From IMG/VR virus record IMGVR_UViG_3300009182_000067, positions 1 to 60,115 of that record: a stretch of 60,115 bases of DNA. One strand, given 5' to 3'. The notes under the pieces were generated by a model. That model saw nothing but the letters and a program-made list of their open reading frames with translations, did not search any database and was not told where the DNA came from. Positions 22,859 through 30,725 of this stretch are shown in pieces. Position numbers and translations under genes: made by a program. This DNA comes from a virus. Every line of letters begins with the position of its first letter. The stretch's first letter is position 1.

Positions 22859-23224
22859 TTATTTATCAGTGTCCTTTGAGTATTTTACATCATGTTCATA
22901 TAAAAACATCAAACAACACATTGCATGTGCCAAATGATTTTTATCAGTTTCGGGATCGTTTTGTTCACCATTTTTCCATGCCCATAGATGCCTTTGCATT
23001 GCGTCAAAGTATCTACGTTTAGAATCAGGAACATGTTTCCAATTATCTGGTTCGTATTTCTCCGCACCAAATGTCAGAATATCCACAGTTGCTTCTAGAG
23101 CAAGTGGAGGCAACAAGCCATATTGAAGTTTACCACCATCAAATTTACGACCACCAGTAGTGGCAGTTTGAGATGCTTTGATATTATCTTGAATCAAGTC
23201 TCTAGTTGTTTTACTTCTAGCCAT
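22859..23224 (-). CDS. dATP/dGTP diphosphohydrolase-like protein (MazZ/DUF5664 type)
   Basis: 121 residues. GGRKFDGGKLQYGLLPP opens the domain. It continues ILTFGAEKYEPDNWKHV and ends in a DPETDKNHLAHAMCCLMFL helix with acidic metal ligands. This all-alpha NTP pyrophosphatase family is common in phages; characterised members hydrolyse dATP and dGTP. It could adjust nucleotide pools. Family is clear; the substrate here is inferred. Confidence 0.8.
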   Translation of the reverse strand: MARSKTTRDLIQDNIKASQTATTGGRKFDGGKLQYGLLPPLALEATVDILTFGAEKYEPDNWKHVPDSKRRYFDAMQRHLWAWKNGEQNDPETDKNHLAHAMCCLMFLYEHDVKYSKDTDK

Positions 23225-23243
23225 TTGTTTTCTCCATAAATGA

Positions 23244-23276
23244 TGGATCTGGACACTTTCCCAATGTCCAGATCCA
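23244..23276 (-). terminator. 12-bp perfect hairpin after HTH gene
   Basis: TGGATCTGGACA pairs with TGTCCAGATCCA around a 9-base loop, between the HTH gene stop (23286) and the next gene. No T-run follows, so it may be a processing or binding site instead of a terminator. Confidence 0.55.
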
Positions 23277-23285
23277 GTTACTCAA

Positions 23286-23543
23286 TTAACGTGAGAACAT
23301 GCCTGTACCAGCAACACGATAAGCGAGAGCGAGCATACGCTTGCTTGGCTTGCCGATGCGATACTTAACAGCAACTGCGCCATTGCTCAATTTTGCTGTG
23401 TTGCTATAAACACAATAACCTTGTTCACGCAAGTTACGAACAGCAGAAGCAGGGTGGGCGATACCGAAAGAAGCAGCGATTTGCTTTGCGGTAAATGCTT
23501 TACCAGCTTGTAGGTGTTTCAACAAAAGACTTTGCTTTGTCAT
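23286..23543 (-). CDS. Small HTH DNA-binding protein, 85 aa
   Basis: 85 residues from the ATG at 23543 (GGAG 9 bases upstream). The frame is open to 23606, but that part lies in a hairpin. FTAKQIAASFGIAHPASAVRNLREQGY is a winged-helix/HTH segment; a basic Arg/Lys tail follows. Flanked on both sides by strong hairpins. Likely a transcription regulator or DNA-binding accessory protein; its target is unknown. Confidence 0.75.
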   Translation of the reverse strand: MTKQSLLLKHLQAGKAFTAKQIAASFGIAHPASAVRNLREQGYCVYSNTAKLSNGAVAVKYRIGKPSKRMLALAYRVAGTGMFSR

Positions 23544-23586
23544 AATTAATACTCCATAAAATAATGTCACCAAATAAATGGGAAAA

Positions 23587-23612
23587 GGATGCGCTGGTGA
23601 CCACACGCATCC
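23587..23612 (-). terminator. Hairpin between 23632 gene and HTH gene
   Basis: GGATGCG/CGCATCC 7-bp stem with an inner TGG/CCA pairing, just upstream of the HTH gene leader. Possible operator or terminator. Confidence 0.4.
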
Positions 23613-23631
23613 ATCCCACGAAACTATCTAA

Positions 23632-24018
23632 TTAAGAATTGATATCAGCAATGTCTTGCTTAATACTCTCAAGTTCTTCATCATACCCATCGTCAATCTC
23701 AGGAACATCTACGATACCATCGTTAACGATTTGTTCAAACTTTTGTTTTTCTGCATTAGCAGTTTTCTTTGCTTTCGCAGCAACTGCTTCTGGCATTGGC
23801 AAAGCAAACACACCACGACCAACCTTGTTAGGTCCAGTCAACCAGTTAGGGAAACCAACTTTCTCCCCACCTTTGGCACGCTTCTCATTCAAAGTCCAGT
23901 AGATTGACTCAAGTTCCTTACGGGAAACTGTGCCAGTCTTTTTAACTTCAGGAAATTCACGAACAACTGTATCAACGAAACGCTTTTGCGCTTTTGTTAG
24001 ATCATTATACTTCAACAT
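23632..24018 (-). CDS. Protein sharing N-terminal domain with the MoxR-like ATPase, 128 aa
   Basis: 128 residues. Residues 18-75 (EFPEVKKTGTVSRKELESIY...FPNWLTGPNKVGRGVFALP) parallel residues 12-57 of the downstream-neighbour ATPase-type protein encoded at 24068-25207 (MFPDVVDTGTVSRAQIVDTM...YPNWLMTNKVGRGLYAI). The rest is an Ala/Lys linker and an acidic tail. It is probably a partner or decoy built on the same small domain. Own promoter at 24050-24078. Confidence 0.7.
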   Translation of the reverse strand: MLKYNDLTKAQKRFVDTVVREFPEVKKTGTVSRKELESIYWTLNEKRAKGGEKVGFPNWLTGPNKVGRGVFALPMPEAVAAKAKKTANAEKQKFEQIVNDGIVDVPEIDDGYDEELESIKQDIADINS

Positions 24019-24049
24019 AATAATACTCCTTTATCAATTTACAAAAATA

Positions 24050-24078
24050 ATTATACCTGATTTACTATTAAATGTCAA
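24050..24078 (-). promoter_or_regulatory. Sigma70-type promoter, 17-bp spacer
   Basis: TTGACA (24073-24078), 17 bp, TATAAT (24050-24055). The -35 box lies inside the last codons of the ATPase gene. Confidence 0.85.
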
Positions 24079-25207
24079 GCACTTTTTCTGTTTCTTCGGA
24101 AACAGGTACTTGCTCTGTTACAACAGCAGTTGGTTCCGAAGAAACTTTATCGAACAAGTCCATAAAAGCATCTTTGGTGTGACTGTCAAATCGATTGATA
24201 GCCAACTGTACTGCCTTACGCTTGTCCTTATAGATCGCAAAGTTTTTCACAATGTGAACCAAACGACGAGTCGTAATTGTTTCGTCAACACCACCATCCT
24301 CGAAGGTGCGACGAATTGCATCAGCCCATTTAATTAGAACCGAAGTAAAATCACCATCTAAACAGTCAAGAGACTTCATCAGATTGGTAACGATTTTCGC
24401 TTCAACCTTTTGACCAGGATATTCCTGCTCGAAGACAATAGCGAACCGCTCGAGGAATGCTTCATTCAAGACGTTGGTGCCGATATAGCGACCATCGTCA
24501 CTGCCTTTACCTTTGGTGTTAGCAGTTGCGATTACATTAAAACCCTTCTGTGGGTATACGATTTCGTTCTTGGCTTTGATGTAAAGTGGCTTACCTTCAA
24601 GAACACCCTGCAAACACATAAGCAAGTTTGCGCCACCAGCGTCAATCTCATCAATCAAGATTGGGATACCCTTACGCATCGCAATCACAACTGGACCATC
24701 TTCAATAACCACGTTACCTTCAACCAAAGTCTTAGATGCGATCAACTTATCTTCGTCATCAGTTGCGTTCAAGTTAACACGGATAAGAGGTGTCTTTTGT
24801 TTTGCACAAATCTGTTCAACCATAGTTGACTTACCATTCCCAGTCGGACCTGTGATATAGATCGGGTGAAACAATTTAGATTTTACAATCGCTTCAACAT
24901 CAGTGTGGTTACCCCAAGCAACATAATTGCTATCAACGATTGGAGCAGCAACTGTGGCTTCAGTAATATATGTAGGTTTGTTCACAGCATTCTCACCGAT
25001 TTCTTGTTCAACAACTTTACGGACTGTGTTACCACCAGCAATTGCGTAAAGACCACGACCAACTTTATTGGTCATCAGCCAGTTAGGATACTTAGTAGTA
25101 CCCAAGGCATTCATCGTGTCAACAATTTGAGCACGACTAACAGTCCCAGTGTCAACAACATCGGGAAACATTTCAAACAATTTAGACTCAAAAACATTTT
25201 GTTCCAT
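24068..25207 (-). CDS. MoxR/CobS-like AAA+ ATPase
   Basis: 379 residues from the ATG at 25207 (GGAG 8 bases upstream). The N-terminal 60-residue domain is shared with the 23632-24018 protein. Walker A GPTGNGKS at 120-127, Walker B LIDEID at 184-189, and sensor 1 in FNVIATANTKG. MoxR-type ATPases remodel partners that carry VWA domains, and such a VWA protein is encoded at 25875-28148. Marine phages carry similar cobS-labelled genes. A role in cobalamin synthesis should not be assumed. Confidence 0.85.
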   Translation of the reverse strand: MEQNVFESKLFEMFPDVVDTGTVSRAQIVDTMNALGTTKYPNWLMTNKVGRGLYAIAGGNTVRKVVEQEIGENAVNKPTYITEATVAAPIVDSNYVAWGNHTDVEAIVKSKLFHPIYITGPTGNGKSTMVEQICAKQKTPLIRVNLNATDDEDKLIASKTLVEGNVVIEDGPVVIAMRKGIPILIDEIDAGGANLLMCLQGVLEGKPLYIKAKNEIVYPQKGFNVIATANTKGKGSDDGRYIGTNVLNEAFLERFAIVFEQEYPGQKVEAKIVTNLMKSLDCLDGDFTSVLIKWADAIRRTFEDGGVDETITTRRLVHIVKNFAIYKDKRKAVQLAINRFDSHTKDAFMDLFDKVSSEPTAVVTEQVPVSEETEKVLDI

Positions 25208-25232
25208 CACAAACTCCATCATGTAAAATTAT

Positions 25233-25261
25233 ATTATACCGCATTTACGAATTAATGTCAA
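25233..25261 (-). promoter_or_regulatory. Sigma70-type promoter, 17-bp spacer
   Basis: TTGACA (25256-25261), 17 bp, TATAAT (25233-25238). Drives the MoxR-like gene. Confidence 0.85.
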
Positions 25262-25266
25262 GCATT

Positions 25267-25289
25267 AACCCTACAACCTGTAGGGGTTT
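25267..25289 (-). terminator. CCCTAC/GTAGGG inverted repeat (unit boundary)
   Basis: Stem CCCTAC (25269-25274) with GTAGGG (25280-25285), extended by AA/TT. It overlaps the stop codon of the 25288-25752 gene and directly precedes the next -35 box. Confidence 0.5.
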
Positions 25290-25752
25290 ACCAAGACGAC
25301 TGGTAGTAAAAATCTGCTTTCTCAAAGGCAGGATCAGCAAGGATTTTTCCAATACGTTGAGCAGTATGATCAACATCGCCCATATACCAGTCATCGTATT
25401 CAGTTGAGCCAAAGAAGAAACCACTCTTGGTTGGCAACAATTCACGAGCAAGTTTCTTATCTTTAAGAATATCTTGACACAGTTTCATCAAGCTGTCCAA
25501 CTGTTCACGACTAACACGGTATTCGCCACAATCATCTTCACCATCCTGAACATTGTCAACGAACCACTGATGGATTGCGTTGGCTTTACGCCAGTAGGCT
25601 ACTTTGAAGATAACTTCTTGCGCACCATAATCATTTTCTTCATCGCCATCGACTCCGAACAAATCATTAATGGAAGCAATCTTATCAGAATCAGCTGGAT
25701 CGAAATACTTACTCATATATTTCCTTGCTGACAAATACATATCCAAACCCAT
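25288..25752 (-). CDS. Phage protein of the MGLDMYL type, 154 aa
   Basis: 154 residues beginning MGLDMYLSARKYMSK, a start I recall from many phage hypothetical proteins. Conserved-looking core VAYWRKANAIHQWFVDNVQDGEDDCGEY and C-terminal FFFGSTEYDDWYMGDVDHTA. Acidic, aromatic, no membrane segment. Single-gene unit between a sigma70 promoter and an inverted-repeat boundary. No function known. Confidence 0.75.
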   Translation of the reverse strand: MGLDMYLSARKYMSKYFDPADSDKIASINDLFGVDGDEENDYGAQEVIFKVAYWRKANAIHQWFVDNVQDGEDDCGEYRVSREQLDSLMKLCQDILKDKKLARELLPTKSGFFFGSTEYDDWYMGDVDHTAQRIGKILADPAFEKADFYYQSSW

Positions 25753-25784
25753 AATCTAACTCCTTTTATCAATTCAATAGAGTA

Positions 25785-25813
25785 ATTATACTCTAAACCC
25801 GAATAAATGTCAA
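25785..25813 (-). promoter_or_regulatory. Sigma70-type promoter, 17-bp spacer
   Basis: TTGACA (25808-25813), 17 bp, TATAAT (25785-25790). Upstream of the MGLDMYL-type gene. Confidence 0.85.
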
Positions 25814-25826
25814 GCACTTTATTGGG

Positions 25827-25851
25827 ATAACCCTACGTCTTGTAGGGTTAT
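25827..25851 (-). terminator. 10-bp ATAACCCTAC/GTAGGGTTAT hairpin
   Basis: Best copy of the repeated boundary element: a perfect 10-bp stem with a 5-base loop. It lies between the VWA gene stop and the next promoter. T-tract only on the plus side. Confidence 0.6.
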
Positions 25852-25874
25852 TTTTCCCATTTAAAATCAATGAC

Positions 25875-28148
25875 TTACGCAACCGCAGCCACAAACCGAT
25901 TCAGAAGGATTCGGCTGGTCTTCTTTGCCCCCAAATATTTGCCGAATTTCTTAGCAATTTGGTTCGAAGTCAGATTAGCCATACCCTCATCGAGTTCGGT
26001 TTCATCAACTTTGATTGAGTTCGGCAACAAGAACATTTCTGTATGACCAGTCATGGTGATTGGGAAGAACATCTCATCGTTGAAACCCTTACGGATTTTG
26101 ATAGCCAAGTCATTTTCTTGGTAGCTGTTGGTAGCAATACCATAGCGACCAATTGTGTACATAAGTTCACGACGACCTTTACCAACAACATGATAACCAA
26201 CAACGCTGGCATCATAACGATCTTGAATCATTTTACAGATAATGTTGGTACAACTATGAGCAGCGTAGGTATACGTTTTCTTTGAAACTTTGTCAGTCAA
26301 CAGAGTAACAATCTTTGTACGTTTACGTTCACCATCTTCATAAGAATAGTCCATTGTGTTGATCCACTCTGAACCTTTGGATACATCATCAGTAAAGTAA
26401 GAAGTAGCACCAGTGGCATCACCATCGGTCAACTTGATGACAGTCAATTTCTCAACTTGGTTAACAGTTTTGAATTCACCGACATAGTTATACAACCACA
26501 TCATACCTTCGTTGAGCGGAGTGCCATTGAGTTCGTACTTACCACTGAATTTTACATTCTGGTCAATATACTCAGACTCATGACAATAAGGTGAGCGGAA
26601 ACGACCAGTCGTACTCATTATGTATAGATTTTTACAAGCAGTATTGAATTCACTGTTTGTCATCTTATGGCTGAAGAATTCAATCATCTGAAAATCATGA
26701 GTGAAAGTCAGAGTATTTGGCTGAGACATCACTGTATGATCATGCGCACGTTCTTCAGCAGTTTTCTCACAGTTATCGCTGAAGGCAAATACTTCAAATG
26801 GAATCTTTAGACGATAGCAGAATGTAACCAAAGAGATCAACTGTTTTACAGTTTCCTCAAGGTAATCTCCCATCGAACCAGACCAGTCGATAGTAAACAC
26901 CATACCATGTTTCTTACCATCCTTAGTGATTTGAATTTGTTTGAACAAGTCCTCACGGATTTTGTAAGAAGCAAGTTTACGAACATCAAGAACACCAGTC
27001 TTAGCAACGCTGGTACGTTTGTAGTCAGACGCAGCTTTCTTCATCTCAAATTCTTTGATGAGATAGTTTACGATACGACTAGTATCAACACGGAATTGAT
27101 CATAGTTCTTTTCTGAAGTTGTAAACATCTCATAGAATCGTGCCTGTGGATTCTTAAACTGTTTCAACATCATAGTTGTCTCAGCAAGATAAGTTTTGTA
27201 AGGAATACGGATGTGTTTCGTTTTGCTTGTATCAGGCAACGACACTTGAATGTACTTGGTTGAAGTATCGGCAGACTCAGCCAGTTTCTCAGCGAATGCG
27301 TTTTGAGTAATACTCTCAGTAGCATCATCAGGCAACGATGGCTCGTCGGATTGTTTCACCTCATCAGGTGCTTGGTTACCCTTTACCTTAACTTCTTCCT
27401 GTTCTTCATCAGGTGTTTCGTCAGTTTCCTCAGGATCACTGTAGTCAACATCGGATGCCCAGTCGTCATCGTCAAAAGATTCATCTTGCTGTAGTTCAAG
27501 TTGTTCTTCCAACAAATCTTTAGCAGCATCTTCTGCTTCCTCTTGTTTCATTTTCTTGTACTCAGAATCATTTTCACGTTCTTTGTGCTTACGCTCATTT
27601 TCACGTTTGATGAATTCATAGATTGCGTTACCAAGAGAAACCACATTGTCGATGGACTCAAGTTTCTCAGCACGTTCGACAAGATATTTCTCAGCGACAG
27701 AGAATCGCACACCAGATTTGAAACCAACTTTGAACCAAAGATTGATACGATCAATCAAACTCAATTGAGTTACATCGCGACGACTCACATTAAAGAAATC
27801 CAATTCATTCAACTCAGCGTAACCCAAGTTGAAAGTTTTACGCAGTCCTGGATACTTACGCTTCATCAATTTCTCGATGCGAGCATCTTCTAAAATGTTA
27901 AGAATAGCAAAGGGAACAGAGGATTTTTGTGCTTTCTCAGCAAACAGTTTTTCATCGGTATAGATAGCATGACCAACTTCGTGGGCTTTCAGCATTTCCT
28001 CAATTTGAGGTGTCATGTTTTGCCACATTGGCAATGTTAAAATTCGATTCCTAACATCAAACGAAGCAGTCTTAACAGGTGCTCGGTTGATGAGTAAGTT
28101 TTCCTGAGCCAACAGGCGAGTGGATAAGTCGTTCGTAATTTCAGTCAT
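25875..28148 (-). CDS. CobT-like VWA protein with HExGH-type motif
   Basis: 757 residues from the ATG at 28148 (TTGGAGAAAACG precedes it). HEVGH at about 52-56 and ILEDARIEKLMKRKYPG form the N-terminal metallopeptidase-like region. An acidic linker (about 220-290) follows. The C-terminal VWA domain contains the MIDAS motif DWSGSMGD near 417 and TDGDATG. This is the architecture of CobT-type partners of MoxR/CobS ATPases, and the matching ATPase gene is two genes downstream. Probably an ATP-driven insertase, chaperone or protein-remodelling pair. The substrate is unknown. Confidence 0.85.
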   Translation of the reverse strand: MTEITNDLSTRLLAQENLLINRAPVKTASFDVRNRILTLPMWQNMTPQIEEMLKAHEVGHAIYTDEKLFAEKAQKSSVPFAILNILEDARIEKLMKRKYPGLRKTFNLGYAELNELDFFNVSRRDVTQLSLIDRINLWFKVGFKSGVRFSVAEKYLVERAEKLESIDNVVSLGNAIYEFIKRENERKHKERENDSEYKKMKQEEAEDAAKDLLEEQLELQQDESFDDDDWASDVDYSDPEETDETPDEEQEEVKVKGNQAPDEVKQSDEPSLPDDATESITQNAFAEKLAESADTSTKYIQVSLPDTSKTKHIRIPYKTYLAETTMMLKQFKNPQARFYEMFTTSEKNYDQFRVDTSRIVNYLIKEFEMKKAASDYKRTSVAKTGVLDVRKLASYKIREDLFKQIQITKDGKKHGMVFTIDWSGSMGDYLEETVKQLISLVTFCYRLKIPFEVFAFSDNCEKTAEERAHDHTVMSQPNTLTFTHDFQMIEFFSHKMTNSEFNTACKNLYIMSTTGRFRSPYCHESEYIDQNVKFSGKYELNGTPLNEGMMWLYNYVGEFKTVNQVEKLTVIKLTDGDATGATSYFTDDVSKGSEWINTMDYSYEDGERKRTKIVTLLTDKVSKKTYTYAAHSCTNIICKMIQDRYDASVVGYHVVGKGRRELMYTIGRYGIATNSYQENDLAIKIRKGFNDEMFFPITMTGHTEMFLLPNSIKVDETELDEGMANLTSNQIAKKFGKYLGAKKTSRILLNRFVAAVA

Positions 28149-28171
28149 CGTTTTCTCCAATTTATAGAGTA

Positions 28172-28200
28172 ATTATACACTATTTCGGAATAAATGTCAA
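28172..28200 (-). promoter_or_regulatory. Sigma70-type promoter, 17-bp spacer
   Basis: TTGACA (28195-28200), 17 bp, TATAAT (28172-28177). Drives the VWA gene. Confidence 0.85.
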
Positions 28201-28202
28201 TA

Positions 28203-28258
28203 CCCCTGCAAAGTCTTATCTGCAGGGGTTTGAATAACCCTACTGTTCGGAGGGTTAT
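28203..28258 (-). terminator. Tandem hairpins at unit boundary
   Basis: Two adjacent hairpins: ATAACCCT/AGGGTTAT (28234-28258), which overlaps the stop of the AAA gene, and CCCCTGCA/TGCAGGGG (28203-28228) directly before the -35 box. Confidence 0.6.
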
Positions 28259-29388
28259 AGTGCACGCCAGTCGTAGAAGGTTTCGACTTTCTTGGTCAGC
28301 ACAGCCTCAGCCTGTGAGTTGCGGAAGATGTAGCGACCTTCCTGTGGGAATACTTGATATAAGTCATTTGGTTTAAATGTCAAGTCAATCCAGCGATCTC
28401 CATCCTCATCGTCATCAATAGCAGCAGTAAGAGCAGGAGCCAGAGTAGATTTGATTTTACCTTTGGTTCCCTTTACTACAGGTTTTGTTTTCTTAGACTT
28501 GAAGAAGAAAGAGAAACACACATCATCATTGAGAGGATTACCTTTCCACTCATCGCGACGTAGTTCAGTAATTTTCTCACCCTCAAATGTAACTTCAACA
28601 GAATACTTTGAACCTGAGTCAAACTCTGGCTTGGCATTCAGAATACGCAGGGCATCGGCTGGTGATTCATCATAGCGATTCATCTCCTCAACCAGTGCCT
28701 TCAACATGTCAAAATTAAACTGATCGAACATAGATGCGATCGTGCAGATTTTCTCAATGTATTGTTTAGCATTAAGATTATCTTGGCAGTACTCAATGAT
28801 GAAGGCATGGTCTAAACCTTTGTAGTCGATCATGTAGTACAGGCGACCAGGACGATTGCGCATATGAGAGTTGATGCGCCACTTGTCATTACAAGTTAGA
28901 ACAAACAGTTTCTTGGTAGGAAACACACCATCCATCAAAGTCAGAACAGCTTCCTGAGTTTCTTCACCATAAACTTTCTCAAACTCATCAAACATAATGA
29001 TGGCTGGCTGGTTGATGTCTTGAATCAACTTGTTAAATTTATCACCATGCCAATCGGTGTTGATGATAATAGTAGGAATACCTTTGTTACCAGCTTCGAT
29101 AGACAGAGTCTTAGCAAGCAAAGTTTTACCTGAACCTTTCTCACCATTCAGAAGCACACCTGTTGACATCTCACGTGAGTCAAATGTGTTGAGAATGCGA
29201 TCTGCGTTCTTCAGCGCATCACCATAAACTTTCTTGATTGGTTTAAATTGTTCGACTTCCTCAAGGAAGAAGTTCTCGAACGGATCGATCTTTACGATGT
29301 AGTTTCCAGCAGGAAGAAACTCATGGACTTCGATGGCTTTGTCATCGGCAACACGGAACGTATTACCATTACGAAAAAAATGTGACAT
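28255..29388 (-). CDS. AAA+ ATPase of unknown role, 377 aa
   Basis: 377 residues. Walker A GEKGSGKT at 82-89, Walker B AIIMFDEFEKVYG at about 129-141, sensor 1 FVLTCND, and an arginine-rich MRNRPGRLYY segment. The C-terminal 120 residues are a separate acidic/beta region, possibly substrate binding. It is next to the VWA/MoxR-like pair but is a different AAA type. Promoter at 29424-29452. Confidence 0.8.
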   Translation of the reverse strand: MSHFFRNGNTFRVADDKAIEVHEFLPAGNYIVKIDPFENFFLEEVEQFKPIKKVYGDALKNADRILNTFDSREMSTGVLLNGEKGSGKTLLAKTLSIEAGNKGIPTIIINTDWHGDKFNKLIQDINQPAIIMFDEFEKVYGEETQEAVLTLMDGVFPTKKLFVLTCNDKWRINSHMRNRPGRLYYMIDYKGLDHAFIIEYCQDNLNAKQYIEKICTIASMFDQFNFDMLKALVEEMNRYDESPADALRILNAKPEFDSGSKYSVEVTFEGEKITELRRDEWKGNPLNDDVCFSFFFKSKKTKPVVKGTKGKIKSTLAPALTAAIDDDEDGDRWIDLTFKPNDLYQVFPQEGRYIFRNSQAEAVLTKKVETFYDWRAL

Positions 29389-29423
29389 TGTAACTCCTTG
29401 ATGAATGTCAGCTTCAAAATTAT

Positions 29424-29452
29424 ATTATACCTGCTAAGTCCTTATTTGTCAA
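29424..29452 (-). promoter_or_regulatory. Sigma70-type promoter, 17-bp spacer
   Basis: TTGACA (29447-29452), 17 bp, TATAAT (29424-29429). Drives the AAA gene. Confidence 0.85.
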
Positions 29453-29460
29453 GGACTATT

Positions 29461-29537
29461 TCCGAATAAATATTCGGACAGTGGGTCAATAACGCATAGC
29501 AGGATGCCGTGGGTAAGGTTTTCGTTATTTCCCCCAC
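29461..29537 (-). ncRNA. Structured intergenic element (two stems)
   Basis: No ORF. TCCGAATA/TATTCGGA (29461-29478) forms one hairpin. GTGGG plus AATAACG (29481-29494) pairs with CGTTATT plus CCCAC (29523-29537), enclosing a GCAT/ATGC hairpin. It lies after the stop of the 29559 gene and before the promoter, so it is a terminator or a small structured RNA. Confidence 0.4.
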
Positions 29538-29558
29538 AACTGGCCAAATGCTACACTG

Positions 29559-29780
29559 TCACTCTCCACCAAAGTATTCGATGAGTTTGTTCATAGAACG
29601 GATCAGGACAAAGTTGTTCGCTAGATCGTCAGGATGTAGCCAGTAGCCATCAGGATTGTCCTCGCTCTTAGGATTAGCCAACCACTGGTCGTTCTCCGAC
29701 TTAAGATAGTTGCGATAATCAATCAGAGTTGCCTTAGTAATACCATCAGCAACTTCACTTGGGATTTTAATTTCTCTCAT
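29559..29780 (-). CDS. Small phage protein, 73 aa
   Basis: 73 residues (MREIKIPSEVADGITKATLI...). Contains LANPKSEDNPDGYWLHPDDLA and a helical C-terminus IRSMNKLIEYFGGE. Overlaps the upstream gene by ATGA, so the two are coupled. Similar to small conserved T4-like hypothetical proteins as far as I recall. No function known. Confidence 0.65.
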   Translation of the reverse strand: MREIKIPSEVADGITKATLIDYRNYLKSENDQWLANPKSEDNPDGYWLHPDDLANNFVLIRSMNKLIEYFGGE

Positions 29781-30118
29781 CGACTCACTCTCAATTCTGC
29801 ATCTGGATTATCCCAGCATGCGTTACGATACTTATACACAAAGTCACAGAGTCCTTCATATGAACCCCATCCATTCTCTGGATTGAATTTCTTATACTTT
29901 TCTGGATCTGATAGTAGATCATTCCAACCTTCATCAAGAAATTCTGAGATATCTTTAGCGTATTTCCAACCACACTCATCTGGACGCCATAGTACATGAT
30001 ACAAAGTTGCTCCATTTGATAATTCTACTTTAGCAGCCATTATATTCAGATTGTGCGTGATATTACCTTCATACACAGAGACTGGTTGCGTCACCATTAA
30101 ATCAACATCTAAACTCAT
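29777..30118 (-). CDS. Phage protein, 113 aa (MSLDVDL start)
   Basis: 113 residues from the ATG at 30118, which overlaps the upstream stop as TGATG. The sequence includes THNLNIMAAKVELSNGATLY and LWRPDECGWKYAKDI, and ends with a Trp-rich acidic region. I recall the MSLDVDL start from other phage hypothetical proteins. No membrane segment, no catalytic motif. Confidence 0.7.
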   Translation of the reverse strand: MSLDVDLMVTQPVSVYEGNITHNLNIMAAKVELSNGATLYHVLWRPDECGWKYAKDISEFLDEGWNDLLSDPEKYKKFNPENGWGSYEGLCDFVYKYRNACWDNPDAELRVSR

Positions 30119-30252
30119 CAAGTCACTCCATTTATAAAATCAACAACAGCTTGAATCAAGTAAGGATCCAAGTGTAACTTATGGGCAATATCATTTACCC
30201 CAAAACGCTCCATCATTTCTCTAACTTCTAAGACCAAACTTCTGTTGAACAT
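30118..30252 (-). CDS. Small helical protein, 44 aa
   Basis: 44 residues (MFNRSLVLEVREMMERFGVNDIAHK..., ending VVDFINGVT). An excellent ribosome site (AAAAGGAG) lies 6-13 bases upstream, and the stop overlaps the next ATG. FGVNDIAHKLHLDPYLIQAVVDFI looks like an HTH-type helix pair. Function unknown. Confidence 0.65.
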   Translation of the reverse strand: MFNRSLVLEVREMMERFGVNDIAHKLHLDPYLIQAVVDFINGVT

Positions 30253-30313
30253 ACGATTCTCCTTTTAGTGGCTCGTATATATACAACGCTCGAACAGAGA
30301 GTTTGGTTGACGA

Positions 30314-30724
30314 TTAGTTAATCCAACCTGCAATAGTAACATGAGATTTTTTTATATTGTGTGCTGTCAACAGCCATTCCGACAGTCTCCTAAGAGATAA
30401 TCCTTGTTTACGCATACTTCTCACATCCTCTATAATTTCCAATTCTTTTGTATTCTTTATCAGTTTATTATTCTTAAGTCTATAACCAAAGGGAACATGT
30501 CCTCCTAGGAATATTCCGTTTTCTTTTTGTTTCGTTTTGGCTGCTCGGATTAGTTCAGCTGAATGAACACGATTGCTAGAAAGGTTGTGTATCTTTACAT
30601 GATGTTTTGAACATAAAGTCAATATATTTTCTTCTTCATCAGAACCACCAAGGGATTTTGGCACTACATGATGATGCTCCAATTTATCAGTTACCCCACA
30701 CAGAACACAGAAATTAAGTTTCAT
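30314..30724 (-). CDS. HNH endonuclease with recombinase-like C-terminal segment
   Basis: 136 residues from the ATG at 30724, two bases past the upstream stop. The longer frame lies inside the neighbour. C6-x2-C9 plus EHHHVVPKSLGG and LCSKHHVKIH (17-46) form a complete HNH site. Residues 72-136 (LGGHVPFGYRLKNNKLIKN..., GLSLRRLSEWLL) resemble the DNA-binding part of serine recombinases, a common partner of phage HNH enzymes. Probably a free-standing homing-type nuclease. Confidence 0.8.
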   Translation of the reverse strand: MKLNFCVLCGVTDKLEHHHVVPKSLGGSDEEENILTLCSKHHVKIHNLSSNRVHSAELIRAAKTKQKENGIFLGGHVPFGYRLKNNKLIKNTKELEIIEDVRSMRKQGLSLRRLSEWLLTAHNIKKSHVTIAGWIN

Positions 30725-30725
30725 T

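Noticed and set aside
23930-25255. Plus-strand ORFs opposite the MoxR-like and HTH-region genes
   Set aside because: They are antisense shadows: no ribosome sites, no recognisable domains, and conserved minus-strand genes cover the same bases.
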